Source: CBDAPX01 sp965198725 (GTDB lineage: Bacteria; Pseudomonadota; Alphaproteobacteria; Rhodobacterales; Rhodobacteraceae). From it: 64,000 bases of DNA. The stretch spans positions 806,001 through 870,000 of the forward strand of contig CBDAPX010000002.1 of assembly GCA_965198725.1 (NCBI GenBank). Reading direction: 5' to 3'. This document shows positions 51,978 to 61,643 of this stretch, piece by piece. The first letter of the stretch is position 1, and the number at the start of each line of letters is the position of its first letter. A program made the translations under genes and the position numbers. The notes beneath the pieces are model-generated. The model made no database searches. It saw nothing but the letters and a program-made list of their open reading frames with translations, and was not told the DNA's origin.

Positions 51978-52731
51978 GTCCCCGAACCTCTTGATCCTGG
52001 GTGGCACGACCGAGGCGACGGCGCTCTGCAATCTGTTGGCAGAGCAGGGGTTTCACGGCACCGTATCCTTTGCAGGGCGCGTTGAACGACCCAAGCGCCA
52101 ACCCTTGCCGCAGCGCATCGGTGGATTTGGTGGAAGCACGGGGCTCGCCGACTATTTGCGGGCGCAAAAGATCACCCACCTGATCGACGCCACGCATCCC
52201 TTTGCTGCGCAGATGAGCCGCAACGCGGTAGACGCGGCGGCGTTGGTGGATGTACCGCTGGTCGCGCTGACCCGTCCGGGCTGGACCCGCCGCGCTGATG
52301 ACAAGTGGATCGAGGTGCCCGACATTCCGGCGGCTGTTGCCGCGTTGGACCAGCCGGCGCGGCGTGTCATGTTGGCTGTTGGGCGCATGCACCTCAACGA
52401 TTTTGCCCCCAATCCCCAGCATCATTACCTCTTGCGGCTGGTCGACCCGCCGCAATTCGAGGTACCTTTCCCCGATCATCACGTGCTTGTGTCGCGCGGG
52501 CCTTTCACCGAAGCGTCGGATCGCACCCTGATGGAGGCCCATCGCATTGATATCGTTGTGTCCAAGAATTCTGGCGGTGTGGGGGCCAAAGCCAAGATCG
52601 ATGCGGCGCGCGCCCTGGGCCTGCCGGTCATCATGATCGCCCGCCCGGACATTCCGGCGCGGTCTGAGGTTGGGACCGCGCAAGAGGTGGTGGACTGGAT
52701 CGTTCATGCCGGCACCGAACGGGGCGTGTAA
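51976..52731 (+). CDS. cobK: Precorrin-6A reductase
   Basis: CobK reduces precorrin-6A to 6B with NADPH. The 251-residue protein has the N-terminal NLLILGGTTEATALCNLLAE and LIDATHPFAAQMSRNAVDAA. It is the only cob gene here on the plus strand. Its ATG shares two bases with the cobL start codon, its AGGAG site (51964 region) lies within cobL, and its 3' end overlaps convergent cobJ by 28 bases. Confidence 0.94.
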   Translation: MSPNLLILGGTTEATALCNLLAEQGFHGTVSFAGRVERPKRQPLPQRIGGFGGSTGLADYLRAQKITHLIDATHPFAAQMSRNAVDAAALVDVPLVALTRPGWTRRADDKWIEVPDIPAAVAALDQPARRVMLAVGRMHLNDFAPNPQHHYLLRLVDPPQFEVPFPDHHVLVSRGPFTEASDRTLMEAHRIDIVVSKNSGGVGAKAKIDAARALGLPVIMIARPDIPARSEVGTAQEVVDWIVHAGTERGV

Positions 52732-53456
52732 ACTAACGGTGCCCCGTCCCGGTCGATGATCCGGGTCTGAGAGGAACCCAGCAGGACAACGGTGCGCATA
52801 TCGGCCATGTCCGGTTCTGTCTGCGACAGCGGCACGATACGGATCGTCTGATCGGCCCTCGTCACGTTACGCGCAAAGATCATTGGGCGGTCATCGCCGC
52901 AGGCGGATTTAAGCGTGGCCAGCGCCTTTGCAAACCCTTCGGGGCGGGATTTCGATCGAGGATTGTAAAAGGCCATTGCGAAATCCGCCTCTGCGGCAAG
53001 GCGCAGGCGTTTTTCGATCAGGGACCAAGGCTTTAGGTTATCGCTGAGGTTGATTGCGCAGAAATCATGTCCCAACGGTGCCCCACAAGCCGCAGACGCC
53101 GCCAGCATCGCCGTAATCCCCGGCAACACGCGGATATCGAGGTCCCGCCATTCAGGCGCGCCGTGCTCCACAGCTTCCAGCACGGCGGCGGCCATGGCAA
53201 AAACGCCGGGGTCGCCAGAGGACACAACAACCACGCGGCGCCCTTCTGATGCCATGTCCAACGCATGCTGGGATCGGTCGATTTCCACGCGGTTATCACT
53301 GGGATGCAAGGTCAAGCCGGGCCGTGTCGCAATCCGGGCGACATACGGGATGTAGCCGACGATGTCGGTTGCCTCGACCAATGCGGCGGACACTTCCGGG
53401 GTGATCAGGGCGTCATCGCCGGGGCCAAGGCCCGCTATGACAACTGATCCTGTCAC
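52704..53456 (-). CDS. cobJ: Precorrin-3B C17-methyltransferase
   Basis: CobJ methylates C17 and drives ring contraction to precorrin-4. The protein (250 aa) has VVIAGLGPGDDALITPEVSA and VVVVSSGDPGVFAMAAAVLE. The start is GTG at 53456, overlapping the cobI stop (GTGA). It precedes cobL in the direction of transcription, with antisense cobK in between. Confidence 0.94.
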   Translation of the reverse strand: MTGSVVIAGLGPGDDALITPEVSAALVEATDIVGYIPYVARIATRPGLTLHPSDNRVEIDRSQHALDMASEGRRVVVVSSGDPGVFAMAAAVLEAVEHGAPEWRDLDIRVLPGITAMLAASAACGAPLGHDFCAINLSDNLKPWSLIEKRLRLAAEADFAMAFYNPRSKSRPEGFAKALATLKSACGDDRPMIFARNVTRADQTIRIVPLSQTEPDMADMRTVVLLGSSQTRIIDRDGAPLVYTPRSVPA

Positions 53457-54178
53457 GGGCGGCGACCTTGCCCATGCACAACGATGATCGAGAAGTAAGG
53501 GGTTACTTTTTCCGGCGCCTCGGAGAGGCGTGTAACGGTTTGGTTCGGCATGGTTGCGAATTCGACCAGCCATGCCGCGTCAAACCGCCCGGCGGTCTGC
53601 AGTGCCCGGCGTACTTTGTCGATGTTGCGCCCGATCTTCATGACGACAACGGCGTTGGTGTCGGCCATCCGGCGGGCCAGCTCGTCTTCGCCGAGCGTGC
53701 CCATCAGCACGGTCAGAACGTCGTCCCCCCATGTGATCGGCATGCCCGTTGCGGTCCACGCCCCCGACATGCCGGTGATGGCGGGGACGACCTCAACCGG
53801 AACATCTGCCTTCAGCCGCTCATAAAGATGCATGAAAGAGCCATAAAAGAACGGGTCCCCTTCGCAGAGCACCACGACATCTTCGCCCGCATCCGCAAGG
53901 GCGCGCAGATGGGCGGTGACGTCGGCATAAAACGCCGATAAGATTTCATTGTACCGGGGATCGGTCAGCGGGATTTCCGTGGTAACCGGGTATTCCATCG
54001 GAAATTCAATGGCATCCGCCGACAGCATGCTCTCAACGATCTGCCGTGCTTGGCCCTTGCGGCCTGCTTTGCGGAAAAACGCCACATGCTTTGCAGAGCG
54101 GAGCAATCGGTCCGTGCGCACGCTCATCAGGTCCTGCGCGCCGGGGCCCAGGCCCACGCCGTAAATCGTCCCGCTCAT
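53453..54178 (-). CDS. cobI: Precorrin-2 C20-methyltransferase
   Basis: This SAM methylase (241 aa) adds the C20 methyl to precorrin-2. It opens with IYGVGLGPGAQDLMSVRTDR and has VVLCEGDPFFYGSFMHLYER. ATGA overlap with cobH upstream and GTGA overlap with cobJ downstream show tight translational coupling. Confidence 0.95.
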   Translation of the reverse strand: MSGTIYGVGLGPGAQDLMSVRTDRLLRSAKHVAFFRKAGRKGQARQIVESMLSADAIEFPMEYPVTTEIPLTDPRYNEILSAFYADVTAHLRALADAGEDVVVLCEGDPFFYGSFMHLYERLKADVPVEVVPAITGMSGAWTATGMPITWGDDVLTVLMGTLGEDELARRMADTNAVVVMKIGRNIDKVRRALQTAGRFDAAWLVEFATMPNQTVTRLSEAPEKVTPYFSIIVVHGQGRRP

Positions 54179-54804
54179 TCTGCGCGGCTCGCGATGGCGT
54201 TGACGGCGGCGACGGTGATGGCACTGCCACCAAGGCGTCCCTGAACGATGCAGCACGGTACTGGCTGTGTCGCCCACAGCGCGTCTTTGGATTCGACCGC
54301 CCCCACAAAGCCCACCGGGCAGCCGATGATCGCGGCGGGGCGCGGGCAATTGGGGTCTTCCAGCATGTTCAATAGATGGAAAAGGGCTGTGGGCGCATTA
54401 CCGATGGCGACGATCGCACCGGCCAGATGTGGACGCCAAAGCTCCAACGCGGCGGCGGACCGGGTATTGCCCATATCCGCGGCCATCTCTTTGACCCCAT
54501 CCGCATGAAGCGTGCAGATAATCTGGTTCTCGGCGGGCATTCGGAACCGCGTGATCCCCTCGCTCACCATGCGCGCATCACACAAGATGGGTGCCCCGTT
54601 TTCCAACGCGGTACGCGCTGCCGGGACAAACCCGTCTGAAAAATGTACATGGTCTTCCAGCCCGACCAGACCGGCGGCATGAATCATGCGGACAGCCACC
54701 TGTTCTTCGTCCTTGTCGAAGCGGGCAAGGTTCGCTTCTGCCCGGATCGTGGCAAAGGATTGCGCATAAATGGCGGCGCCATTGGTTTCGTATTCGTAAG
54801 GCAT
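54175..54804 (-). CDS. cobH: Precorrin-8X methylmutase
   Basis: CobH moves the C11 methyl to C12, giving hydrogenobyrinic acid. The 209-residue protein has the CbiC/CobH features VAVRMIHAAGLVGLEDHVHF (catalytic His) and PAAIIGCPVGFVGAVESKDA. Its ATG overlaps the cobG stop by one base (TGATG). Confidence 0.95.
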   Translation of the reverse strand: MPYEYETNGAAIYAQSFATIRAEANLARFDKDEEQVAVRMIHAAGLVGLEDHVHFSDGFVPAARTALENGAPILCDARMVSEGITRFRMPAENQIICTLHADGVKEMAADMGNTRSAAALELWRPHLAGAIVAIGNAPTALFHLLNMLEDPNCPRPAAIIGCPVGFVGAVESKDALWATQPVPCCIVQGRLGGSAITVAAVNAIASRAE

Positions 54805-55937
54805 CAGGTCAGGTCCGCCATGGTGTTTAAGTCCGTCGGGTCAAGGCCGCGCAATGTGGGCTCATCCCACGCGACCCCTTGTTTCACAAGATCAAATCGT
54901 CCGTTATTGCCGACCAGAACGGTTTCGGCGGCCCGAGGCGTGGCGCACCCCTTGGAACAGCCCGAGATGTGGAGCGTTCCGGTTGCCGTGGCGGCCAGAC
55001 GCGCAGCCAAAGCGCGGGTTTCGACGGTGGCTTGGGGGCAAAGCGGCGCGCCGGGGCAGGCATCGACCCCGAGCAATGGATCGTCTTTGGTCGTCACGAA
55101 CCCCGGTGCGGCGATGCTTTTCCCGCCTTCGAGCAGAAACAACCGCCAAGGTGTCACCCGGATGGCGTGTGCGCCGGATGTCTGGATCAAATCTGACATC
55201 TGGTGCGCGTCGATCTGGCCGAACGTCGCTCCCATCAAGGGACCTAATTCCGTTTCACCGATATCGGGCTGTTGGCCACTTGGCGGGGTTGGATGTCCCT
55301 CTTGCCATGCGTTCGGCAGGTCCGTTGTTGCCAAAAGCTTGCGCATCCGTCGGAAATCATCCGGTCGGGTTTCGGCGAACCAATGTGCCAATGCAATCAA
55401 CTGATCAATGGCGGTATCGACCGAGACGATCCGGCCAGTCGCAGAACCATCTGCGCGCAGGATAAGCGTACCATCCGGCAGGCGTTCCAACCGGATATCT
55501 GCGGGATCGTTGCCCAAAAGGGGTGCAGGGCCGGTATCGATGGCATAGCCAAACTTCGCCGGGAGTGGCGGTAAATCATCCAGCCGGGACAGCAAGGCAG
55601 ATGTCAGGGCCTCTGACACATCTCCGGGCTGCCAGAACGGCGTCACAAGCATGTTCCGCCGGGTTTCGATGCCCGGTTGCGCGTCCAGAAGGTCCAGCGC
55701 GGCCAAACTGTCCAACAGTGGTTCGTGATGGACATCGGCCACGCCACGCAATTGCAGGTTGGCCCGGTTGGTCAGGTCGATCGTGCCGTTGCCAAAGGTC
55801 TCTGCCGCCGCGCACAGGCCCAGCATCTGGTGCGCGGTCAGACGGGCGTAGCGGGGACGCACCCGCACGACAAGCCCGTCGCCTGACATCATCGGACGTT
55901 GCGCGCCGGGGCACCAGCCGCGCACTCGGCCCGTCAC
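54804..55937 (-). CDS. cobG: Precorrin-3B synthase
   Basis: CobG uses O2 and a 4Fe-4S/sirohaem-type centre to hydroxylate precorrin-3A, so its presence marks the aerobic route. The protein (377 aa) belongs to the sulfite/nitrite reductase fold: an N-terminal half-domain (TAHQMLGLCAAAETFGNGTI), and Fe-S cysteines in CPGAPLC and CSKGC. It starts with GTG at 55937, overlapping the cobN stop (GTGA). Confidence 0.92.
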   Translation of the reverse strand: MTGRVRGWCPGAQRPMMSGDGLVVRVRPRYARLTAHQMLGLCAAAETFGNGTIDLTNRANLQLRGVADVHHEPLLDSLAALDLLDAQPGIETRRNMLVTPFWQPGDVSEALTSALLSRLDDLPPLPAKFGYAIDTGPAPLLGNDPADIRLERLPDGTLILRADGSATGRIVSVDTAIDQLIALAHWFAETRPDDFRRMRKLLATTDLPNAWQEGHPTPPSGQQPDIGETELGPLMGATFGQIDAHQMSDLIQTSGAHAIRVTPWRLFLLEGGKSIAAPGFVTTKDDPLLGVDACPGAPLCPQATVETRALAARLAATATGTLHISGCSKGCATPRAAETVLVGNNGRFDLVKQGVAWDEPTLRGLDPTDLNTMADLT

Positions 55938-58900
55938 GCGATCCGCTCCATCCCCGCAAGGATCGAATTGCGCCGCGTGATCCACAACCCGGCGTCCAAC
56001 AGGGCCGCAAACCGGTCTTGCATGGCTTGGCGGGCCTGTGGGTTGGCGTCTTTCAGAAAATCATCGACGGCCGCATTCCCAAGGGTTGCCTCGTGGTAGA
56101 GGTCAAACAGGTGACTGTCGACGACACCGGCCAGATGCGCAAAGGCGGCCATGTGATCCAGCGTTGCGGCAATTTCCGCAGCCCCGCGAAACCCGTGACG
56201 CTGCATGCCGGCAATCCAGTTCGGATTGGCCGCGCGCGCCCGCACAACACGGGCAATTTCCTCGTTCAGGCTGCGCGCGCGCGGATTGTCCGGTTGCGTG
56301 ATGTCGAGATGATAAAGCGCGGCGCTACCGCCCGTCTGGGCCTTTGCCGCAGCAAACCCGGCCTCATGGGTTGCATAGTCCGAGGCCAGCAAAAGATCGG
56401 TTTCGGCCAGATCCTGCAAATGCACAAAGCTGTCGGCCTGCGCGACCCGTTGGGCGATCCCATCAGGGTCATGCACCGCTTCGCCGTGATCCAGAGCATA
56501 GGCGCTGGCCTTGAGCCATGCGTCCCCCGCAGCGGCCCGTGCCTCTTCGGTATAGGTTTCTGGGTTGGCCCCCATGCCCAGCCCATAGCTGCCGGGGGCG
56601 GGGCCATAAACCCGGTGGTCCGCCTGATGCCCGGCATAGGGGTTCCAATCCGGCGCCTCGTCCCGTACTGCCAGCGCCTTGATGGCTTGGCCAAACAGCT
56701 TGGACAGCGATGGGAACACATCGCGGAACAGGCCAGAGACCCGGAGCGTGACGTCGATCCGGGGCCGTTCCAACAAGGTGATCGGCAAAATCTCGATACC
56801 TGACACCCGTTCTGATCCATCATCCCAGACCGGTTTGGCACCGAGCAGATGCAGGGCCATGGCAAATTCTTCGCCCGCCGTCCGCATCGTGGCAGAGCCC
56901 CAAAGGTCGACAATCAATCCCTTGGGATAGTCGCCCTCGTCCTGCAAATGCCGTCGCACCAACTCTTCAGCCAGTTTGACGCCCTGGGCATAAGCGGCGC
57001 GCGTAGGAACAGATCGCGGATCGGTCGTGAACAAGTTTCTACCAGAGGGCAGGACATCCGACCGCCCGCGATACGGCGAACCAGAGGGACCGGGCTCTAT
57101 TCGTTTTCCGTTCAGGGCCGCGATCAGGGCCTGCTTTTCGGCGGCGGCTGATGGGCTGGCATCAAAGGCCGGGGTGGCCTGTGGCGCGCGGCCCCAGACA
57201 TGCAGGCCGTCGCCAAATTGACTTTCCTTGATGTCACAAACAAAGCGGTCGATGCGGGTGATCGCCTCTGCCGTTGTGGTCGCGGCATCAAGGCCCAGAT
57301 CGTTTTCGACGCCGATCGCCTGTGCCTCGGACCGGATGTCATCCTGCAGCCGGTCGCGCCGTTTGGGGTCCAGCCCATCGGCGTTTGAAAACTCGTCGAG
57401 CAGCATTTCCAACCGCACCAGACGATCCGGCGTTTCGCTGTGCCGCAATGGCGGGGGAATATGGCCCAGTGTCACCGCACCGATCCGGCGTTTGGCCTGC
57501 GCGGCTTCGCCGGGGTCGTTGACGATGAACGGATAGATCACCGGCAAGTCGCCGATCAGTGCCTCGGGCCAGCACGCCTCTGACAGGGCGACGGCCTTGC
57601 CCGGCAGCCATTCCAGCGTGCCGTGCGCGCCCACATGGATTAGCGCGTCCGCTTGTTGTTGCAGCCACAGGTAAAAGGCCACGTAGGAATGGCGTGGGGT
57701 GCGAGAGAGGTCGTGGTATTCATCCGCGCGGGGATCGGGTGTGCCGCGCACTGGCTGCAATGCGACCAATGCCGCCCCGCGCCGGGTGGCCGCGAATTGG
57801 AAAAACCCGTCGGTGACAAAGGCATCGTGATGCGGCGCGCCCCAGGCTGTCTGCAGGTCATCCTGCAAAGACTGGGGCAGGGTGGAGAGAACGGTTTCAT
57901 AATCCTCAACCGACCATGCAATCCGCGCGTCCATCAATGCGCTGTCCAAGGCGGCACCGTCTTCGACGTGATACCCGTCGGAGGCTAAATCTTCCAGGAT
58001 CGCCTCGGTTGAGGCCAGCGCATCCAGACCCACCGCGTGCGCCATGTTCCAGTCTTTGCCGGGATAGGTCGACAGGACAATAGCGGGCCGCCGATCTGCC
58101 GCCGGACGCGTGCCCAAGCCGATCCAAGATGCCACCCGGTCCGCAACGGCGGCGATGCGTTCGGCATGCGCCCGGTGTGCAAAACGGGAATATTCCAGAT
58201 CGGTGTCTTTTTTGCTGGGCTCTTTGAACGACGCAACGCCCGCAAAAAGCCGTCCATCCACCTCTGGCAAGACAACATGCATGGCAAGGTCCGCGGGGGA
58301 AAGGCCGCGCTCTGCCTCTGCCCAATCCTTTTGCCGGGCGGTCGACAGCGCGACCTGAAACACCGGAACCCCGCCCGCGTCCAACGGTGAGGTGCCGGTG
58401 GCCCCTTTGCCGGAAAAAGAGGTGGCGTTCACGATGGCAACAGGCGCGATGGCGCGGATTTCATCGGCCATCCATGCCGCCGGACCGGGGGCTTTGAGCG
58501 ATGGCGCAAAAAGGCCCACGGGCGCAAACCCGCGTGCACGCAGCGCGTCAAAAAGACCTTCGATCGGCGATAGGTCGGCAGAGGTGAGATAAGAGCGGTA
58601 AAAGCTGATGACGACACGAGGCGCGTCGCCTGCGATCACATCGCGCCAGTCACAAATGCCCGTCTCGGGCGTCCAAGCGGCGGCGTCGGGCACTGTTTTG
58701 GCCCCCATGACAGGCGCCGCATAAAGGCCGGCGGCCAGCGCCATCTGCGCCAACGCTGCTTGTGCCGCAACCGCGCCGCCTTGGTCGCACAAATGTTGTA
58801 ACCGGCGCAGGGTCGAAACCGGCAGTGTTGAAACATCGTCAAGCCGTGGATCGGGCCGCCCGTCCGCAGGCAGAACGGCCAGAGCCAACCCTTTGCGACG

Positions 58901-59221
58901 CGCCAGTTCTTCGACCTGTTGCAAGCCATAAGCCCAGTACGGCACGCCGCCGATCAGCCGTATGAGGATGCCTTTGGCCCCCTCCAGCGTTTGTTCCACA
59001 TAGGTATCAACCGACAGCGGATGTTTCAGCGCCGTCAAATTGGCCAGCCGCAACGTGGGCAGCTTGCCCTTGGGTCTGTTGCCCCGATGCCAGCCTGCCG
59101 CAAAAGCCCCAAGGTCGCTGTCCGAAAACGAAAGCACAACCAAATCCGCCGGGCTTTGGCCCAGATCCATCGGTGTTTCCGTTTCGTCCAGCCCGTGGCT
59201 TTCGCGAAAGACGACATGCAT
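55934..59221 (-). CDS. cobN: Cobaltochelatase subunit CobN
   Basis: The 1095-residue large subunit of the aerobic cobaltochelatase binds the corrin and, with CobS and CobT (not in this window), inserts Co2+ using ATP. It belongs to the BchH/CobN family: a chelatase core around HVGAHGTLEWLPGKAVALSE, the GVKLAEELVRRHLQDEGDYP segment and a C-terminal FLKDANPQARQAMQDRFAAL. It is 15 bases downstream of cobW. Confidence 0.95.
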   Translation of the reverse strand: MHVVFRESHGLDETETPMDLGQSPADLVVLSFSDSDLGAFAAGWHRGNRPKGKLPTLRLANLTALKHPLSVDTYVEQTLEGAKGILIRLIGGVPYWAYGLQQVEELARRKGLALAVLPADGRPDPRLDDVSTLPVSTLRRLQHLCDQGGAVAAQAALAQMALAAGLYAAPVMGAKTVPDAAAWTPETGICDWRDVIAGDAPRVVISFYRSYLTSADLSPIEGLFDALRARGFAPVGLFAPSLKAPGPAAWMADEIRAIAPVAIVNATSFSGKGATGTSPLDAGGVPVFQVALSTARQKDWAEAERGLSPADLAMHVVLPEVDGRLFAGVASFKEPSKKDTDLEYSRFAHRAHAERIAAVADRVASWIGLGTRPAADRRPAIVLSTYPGKDWNMAHAVGLDALASTEAILEDLASDGYHVEDGAALDSALMDARIAWSVEDYETVLSTLPQSLQDDLQTAWGAPHHDAFVTDGFFQFAATRRGAALVALQPVRGTPDPRADEYHDLSRTPRHSYVAFYLWLQQQADALIHVGAHGTLEWLPGKAVALSEACWPEALIGDLPVIYPFIVNDPGEAAQAKRRIGAVTLGHIPPPLRHSETPDRLVRLEMLLDEFSNADGLDPKRRDRLQDDIRSEAQAIGVENDLGLDAATTTAEAITRIDRFVCDIKESQFGDGLHVWGRAPQATPAFDASPSAAAEKQALIAALNGKRIEPGPSGSPYRGRSDVLPSGRNLFTTDPRSVPTRAAYAQGVKLAEELVRRHLQDEGDYPKGLIVDLWGSATMRTAGEEFAMALHLLGAKPVWDDGSERVSGIEILPITLLERPRIDVTLRVSGLFRDVFPSLSKLFGQAIKALAVRDEAPDWNPYAGHQADHRVYGPAPGSYGLGMGANPETYTEEARAAAGDAWLKASAYALDHGEAVHDPDGIAQRVAQADSFVHLQDLAETDLLLASDYATHEAGFAAAKAQTGGSAALYHLDITQPDNPRARSLNEEIARVVRARAANPNWIAGMQRHGFRGAAEIAATLDHMAAFAHLAGVVDSHLFDLYHEATLGNAAVDDFLKDANPQARQAMQDRFAALLDAGLWITRRNSILAGMERIA

Positions 59222-59236
59222 CGGCTGTGTGGCTCC

Positions 59237-60292
59237 TTATTCGGCCGGTTCGGTGACGCCCGTCAGAATGGCGCGGATCGCATCCTCGCGGATGTCATGA
59301 TGTTCTGCAATCACAACAACCCGACCTTGACGTGCCTCATCCGGCCCCCACGGACGGTCAAACTGATGCCGTACGCGCGCACCTACCGCCTGTACCAACA
59401 GGCGCATGGGCTTGCCCGCAACAGCGGCATAGCCTTTGACGCGCAGGATGTTCAGCTCATTGGCCAACCGTTCGATCCGCGCCACCAGATCGGCGGGGTC
59501 GGTCTGTTCCGGCAGGTCAACAACGATGCTTTCGAAATCATCATGTTCGTGGTCGTCATGGCCATCATGGTGGCTGGGTCGGGCATCCATGTCATCTTCG
59601 GCGGCAGCCTCCAGACCCAGCACAACGCGCACATCGACGACACCTTCGGCCACTTCGACCACGGGCAGGGGACGCGGTGCCTCGGCCGCGATCACGTCCT
59701 TTGCCTTGGCAATGCCTTCGGGACCAGCGAGATCCGGTTTGGTCAACAGGATGATGTCGGCACAGGAAATCTGATCCTCGAACACCTCTGACAGGGGTGT
59801 TTCGTGATCCAAAGAGTCATCGGCGGCGCGCTGGGCGTCCACGGCTGCCACGTCCGGGGCAAACCGGCCTGCGGCAACCGCCTCGGCATCGGCCAATGCA
59901 ATCACGCCGTCGACGGTAATCTTTGAGCGGATATCGGGCCAGTCGAAAGCCTTGAGCAATGGTTTTGGCAGCGCCAGACCAGAGGTTTCGATCAGGATGT
60001 GTTCCGGGCGCGGTTCCAGCGCCATCAAGGCCTCAATCGTTGGAATGAAGTCATCCGCCACGGTGCAGCAGATGCAGCCATTGGCCAGTTCCATGATGTT
60101 TTCTTCCGGGCAATCCGGAATGGCGCAGCCTTTCAGGATGTCGCCATCCACGCCCACATTGCCAAACTCGTTGACGACCACGGCCAAACGTTTGCCTTGT
60201 GGGTTTTGCATCAGGTGACGGACCAGCGTGGTTTTGCCAGAGCCCAGGAACCCAGTGATGACAGTGACGGGAAGTTTCGACAGATCAGACAT
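59237..60292 (-). CDS. cobW: CobW-type GTPase/metal chaperone
   Basis: The 351-residue G3E GTPase has the P-loop GFLGSGKTTLVRHLM, the metal motif NGCICCTVADDF (CxCC) and a histidine-rich stretch near residue 240 (DARPSHHDGHDDHEHDDFES). CobW proteins deliver Co2+ to the cobaltochelatase. The C-terminal CobW_C domain has ILRVKGYAAVAGKPMRLLVQ. Its position before cobN fits this. It is adjacent to the DUF1636 stop. Confidence 0.94.
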   Translation of the reverse strand: MSDLSKLPVTVITGFLGSGKTTLVRHLMQNPQGKRLAVVVNEFGNVGVDGDILKGCAIPDCPEENIMELANGCICCTVADDFIPTIEALMALEPRPEHILIETSGLALPKPLLKAFDWPDIRSKITVDGVIALADAEAVAAGRFAPDVAAVDAQRAADDSLDHETPLSEVFEDQISCADIILLTKPDLAGPEGIAKAKDVIAAEAPRPLPVVEVAEGVVDVRVVLGLEAAAEDDMDARPSHHDGHDDHEHDDFESIVVDLPEQTDPADLVARIERLANELNILRVKGYAAVAGKPMRLLVQAVGARVRHQFDRPWGPDEARQGRVVVIAEHHDIREDAIRAILTGVTEPAE

Positions 60293-60655
60293 TTACGTCT
60301 CTCCTACGGGGGGAATGCGGGCGATACAGTTTTTGCGAAAATGCTCCGGGCGCTCACGCCATGGGACCAGACCGTCAGGGGCTGCGTGATATTTCGTTGC
60401 CCCTTCGACGACGATATCGGCGGCGGTGTCTTCGTGGAGATTGCCATAAACAAAGCTCCACCGATCGGGTCCGCGCAGGACGATCGAACAACCGCGCGAA
60501 CAGTTCGACAGACATTCCACAGCCTTCAGCGTCACGCCGTCGGGCAATCGGCCGTCCAAAGCTTCATGCAGTTTGGCACCGGGGCGCGGCCCCTCAACAT
60601 CAGTTGGCAGATCGCGGCGGCATTTGATGCAGACCAGCAGTTCTACGTCGCTCAA
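60293..60655 (-). CDS. DUF1636 metal-binding protein
   Basis: The 120-residue protein has two cysteine pairs, CIKC near the start and CLSNCSRGC in the middle, in the thioredoxin-like ferredoxin pattern, and the RPEHFRKNCIARIPP tail of DUF1636. It is probably cytosolic and binds an Fe-S cluster or metal. Its place first after the B12 riboswitch, before cobW and cobN, suggests a role in cobalt delivery or electron supply. The TTG at 60655 is chosen because GAGAGAGG lies upstream and the family starts near ELLVC; a GTG at 60688 is the alternative. Confidence 0.8.
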   Translation of the reverse strand: MSDVELLVCIKCRRDLPTDVEGPRPGAKLHEALDGRLPDGVTLKAVECLSNCSRGCSIVLRGPDRWSFVYGNLHEDTAADIVVEGATKYHAAPDGLVPWRERPEHFRKNCIARIPPVGET

Positions 60656-60744
60656 CCCTATGCCCTCTCTCCGGCTGTGGCGGGGCACATTGCGGGTATA
60701 GCTTTGGCCAAACCCGTCGCCGACACACCCCGTCCGGTTACGTT

Positions 60745-60930
60745 ACTTCGTGCGCTGGCAGGTCTCCCGGCTTGCGGATGTCAGGCATTAGCCTGTTCGC
60801 TGTTCCACCTTCCCGGCCATCTGGGCCAGTGGTTACGGACAGCGCATCCGGTCACGGTCGCGGGGGCGGCTGCGCTTGGGAGGGTTCCCTGTCGCATTCC
60901 CTTTTCATCTGCATCAGCAGGCACCAGCAT
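60745..60930 (-). promoter_or_regulatory. Cobalamin riboswitch
   Basis: On the minus strand the sequence contains GGTGCCTG, AAAAGGGAATGCG, CCCGCGACCGTGA, GCCCAGATGG and near the 3' end the B12 box AAGCCGGGAGACCTGCC (60773-60757). These are the conserved parts of the adenosylcobalamin riboswitch. It should turn down expression of the DUF1636-cobW-cobN operon when B12 is present. A consensus -35 TTGACA lies upstream at 60965-60960, without a clear -10. Confidence 0.92.
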
Positions 60931-61143
60931 AAGCCGGAATGGGGCAATGGCCGACGCTTTGTCAAGCAGAAGCGTTGCGTCGCGTGGGTCTGCTTCGCGG
61001 ACGGTTCGGCAAATGTCGCAATTGGCATGCGGTCCTGCAGGCATCCGGGCGCTGGCATGTATCAAAGCGACTCAGCCGATGCAGGCTTGCCATTCCTCAG
61101 GGGCTGTGAAGACTACATCGTAACGCGTACAACGGAGGCAAAA
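60931..61143. other. Intergenic region between cob riboswitch and rhodanese
   Basis: This stretch has no gene I can support; an open frame on the plus strand here lacks any protein-like pattern. It must hold the promoter of the cob operon (minus strand) and that of the rhodanese gene (plus strand). Only the TTGACA at 60965-60960 was recognised. Confidence 0.5.
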
Positions 61144-61545
61144 ATGCCGAAGCTTCTAAAATCTTCTGCCGAGATGGTCGCCGAGGCACGGCGTAACATT
61201 GAAGAAATCGATACCGCTACGTTGATGGGTCTAACCGACGACCCGGATGTTGTTGTCGTAGACATCCGTGATGTGCGGGAACGGCAAAGATCGGGATTTA
61301 TCCCGGGCAGTTTTCACGCCCCGCGCGGTATGATTGAGTTTTGGGTTGATCCTGACAGCCCCTATTTCAAGGACATTTTCGCAGAACAAAAAAGCTTTAT
61401 CCTGCATTGCGCATCCGGTTGGCGCTCTGCACTGACCGCGAATACCTTGCGCGAAATGGGGTTTCCGGTGGCCCATCTGGAAAAAGGGTTTTCCGACTGG
61501 GTCAAATCCGGCGGAGCCATAGAGCATCCACCGGCCCACAAGTGA
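61144..61545 (+). CDS. Rhodanese-domain protein
   Basis: The 133-residue single-domain rhodanese has VVVVDIRDVRERQRSGFIPG and the active-site Cys in ILHCASGWRSALTA. It would transfer a sulfane sulfur as a persulfide, in cysteine or thiosulfate metabolism. The acceptor is unknown. The ATG at 61144 follows ACGGAGG; a long upstream extension of the frame (from 60772) overlaps the riboswitch and is not real. Confidence 0.88.
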   Translation: MPKLLKSSAEMVAEARRNIEEIDTATLMGLTDDPDVVVVDIRDVRERQRSGFIPGSFHAPRGMIEFWVDPDSPYFKDIFAEQKSFILHCASGWRSALTANTLREMGFPVAHLEKGFSDWVKSGGAIEHPPAHK

Positions 61546-61643
61546 TCATTTGACCCAAATCAGGCTGGACCGCCGTGACCTTGGCTGCACCGACGACGAG
61601 CTTCGCCAATCGACGTACTTTTATTTCGATGTGTTTGAGAAAG

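Noticed and set aside
59999..61123. 374-codon open frame over cobW, DUF1636 and the riboswitch
   Set aside because: It is opposite two real genes and the riboswitch; no motif was seen.
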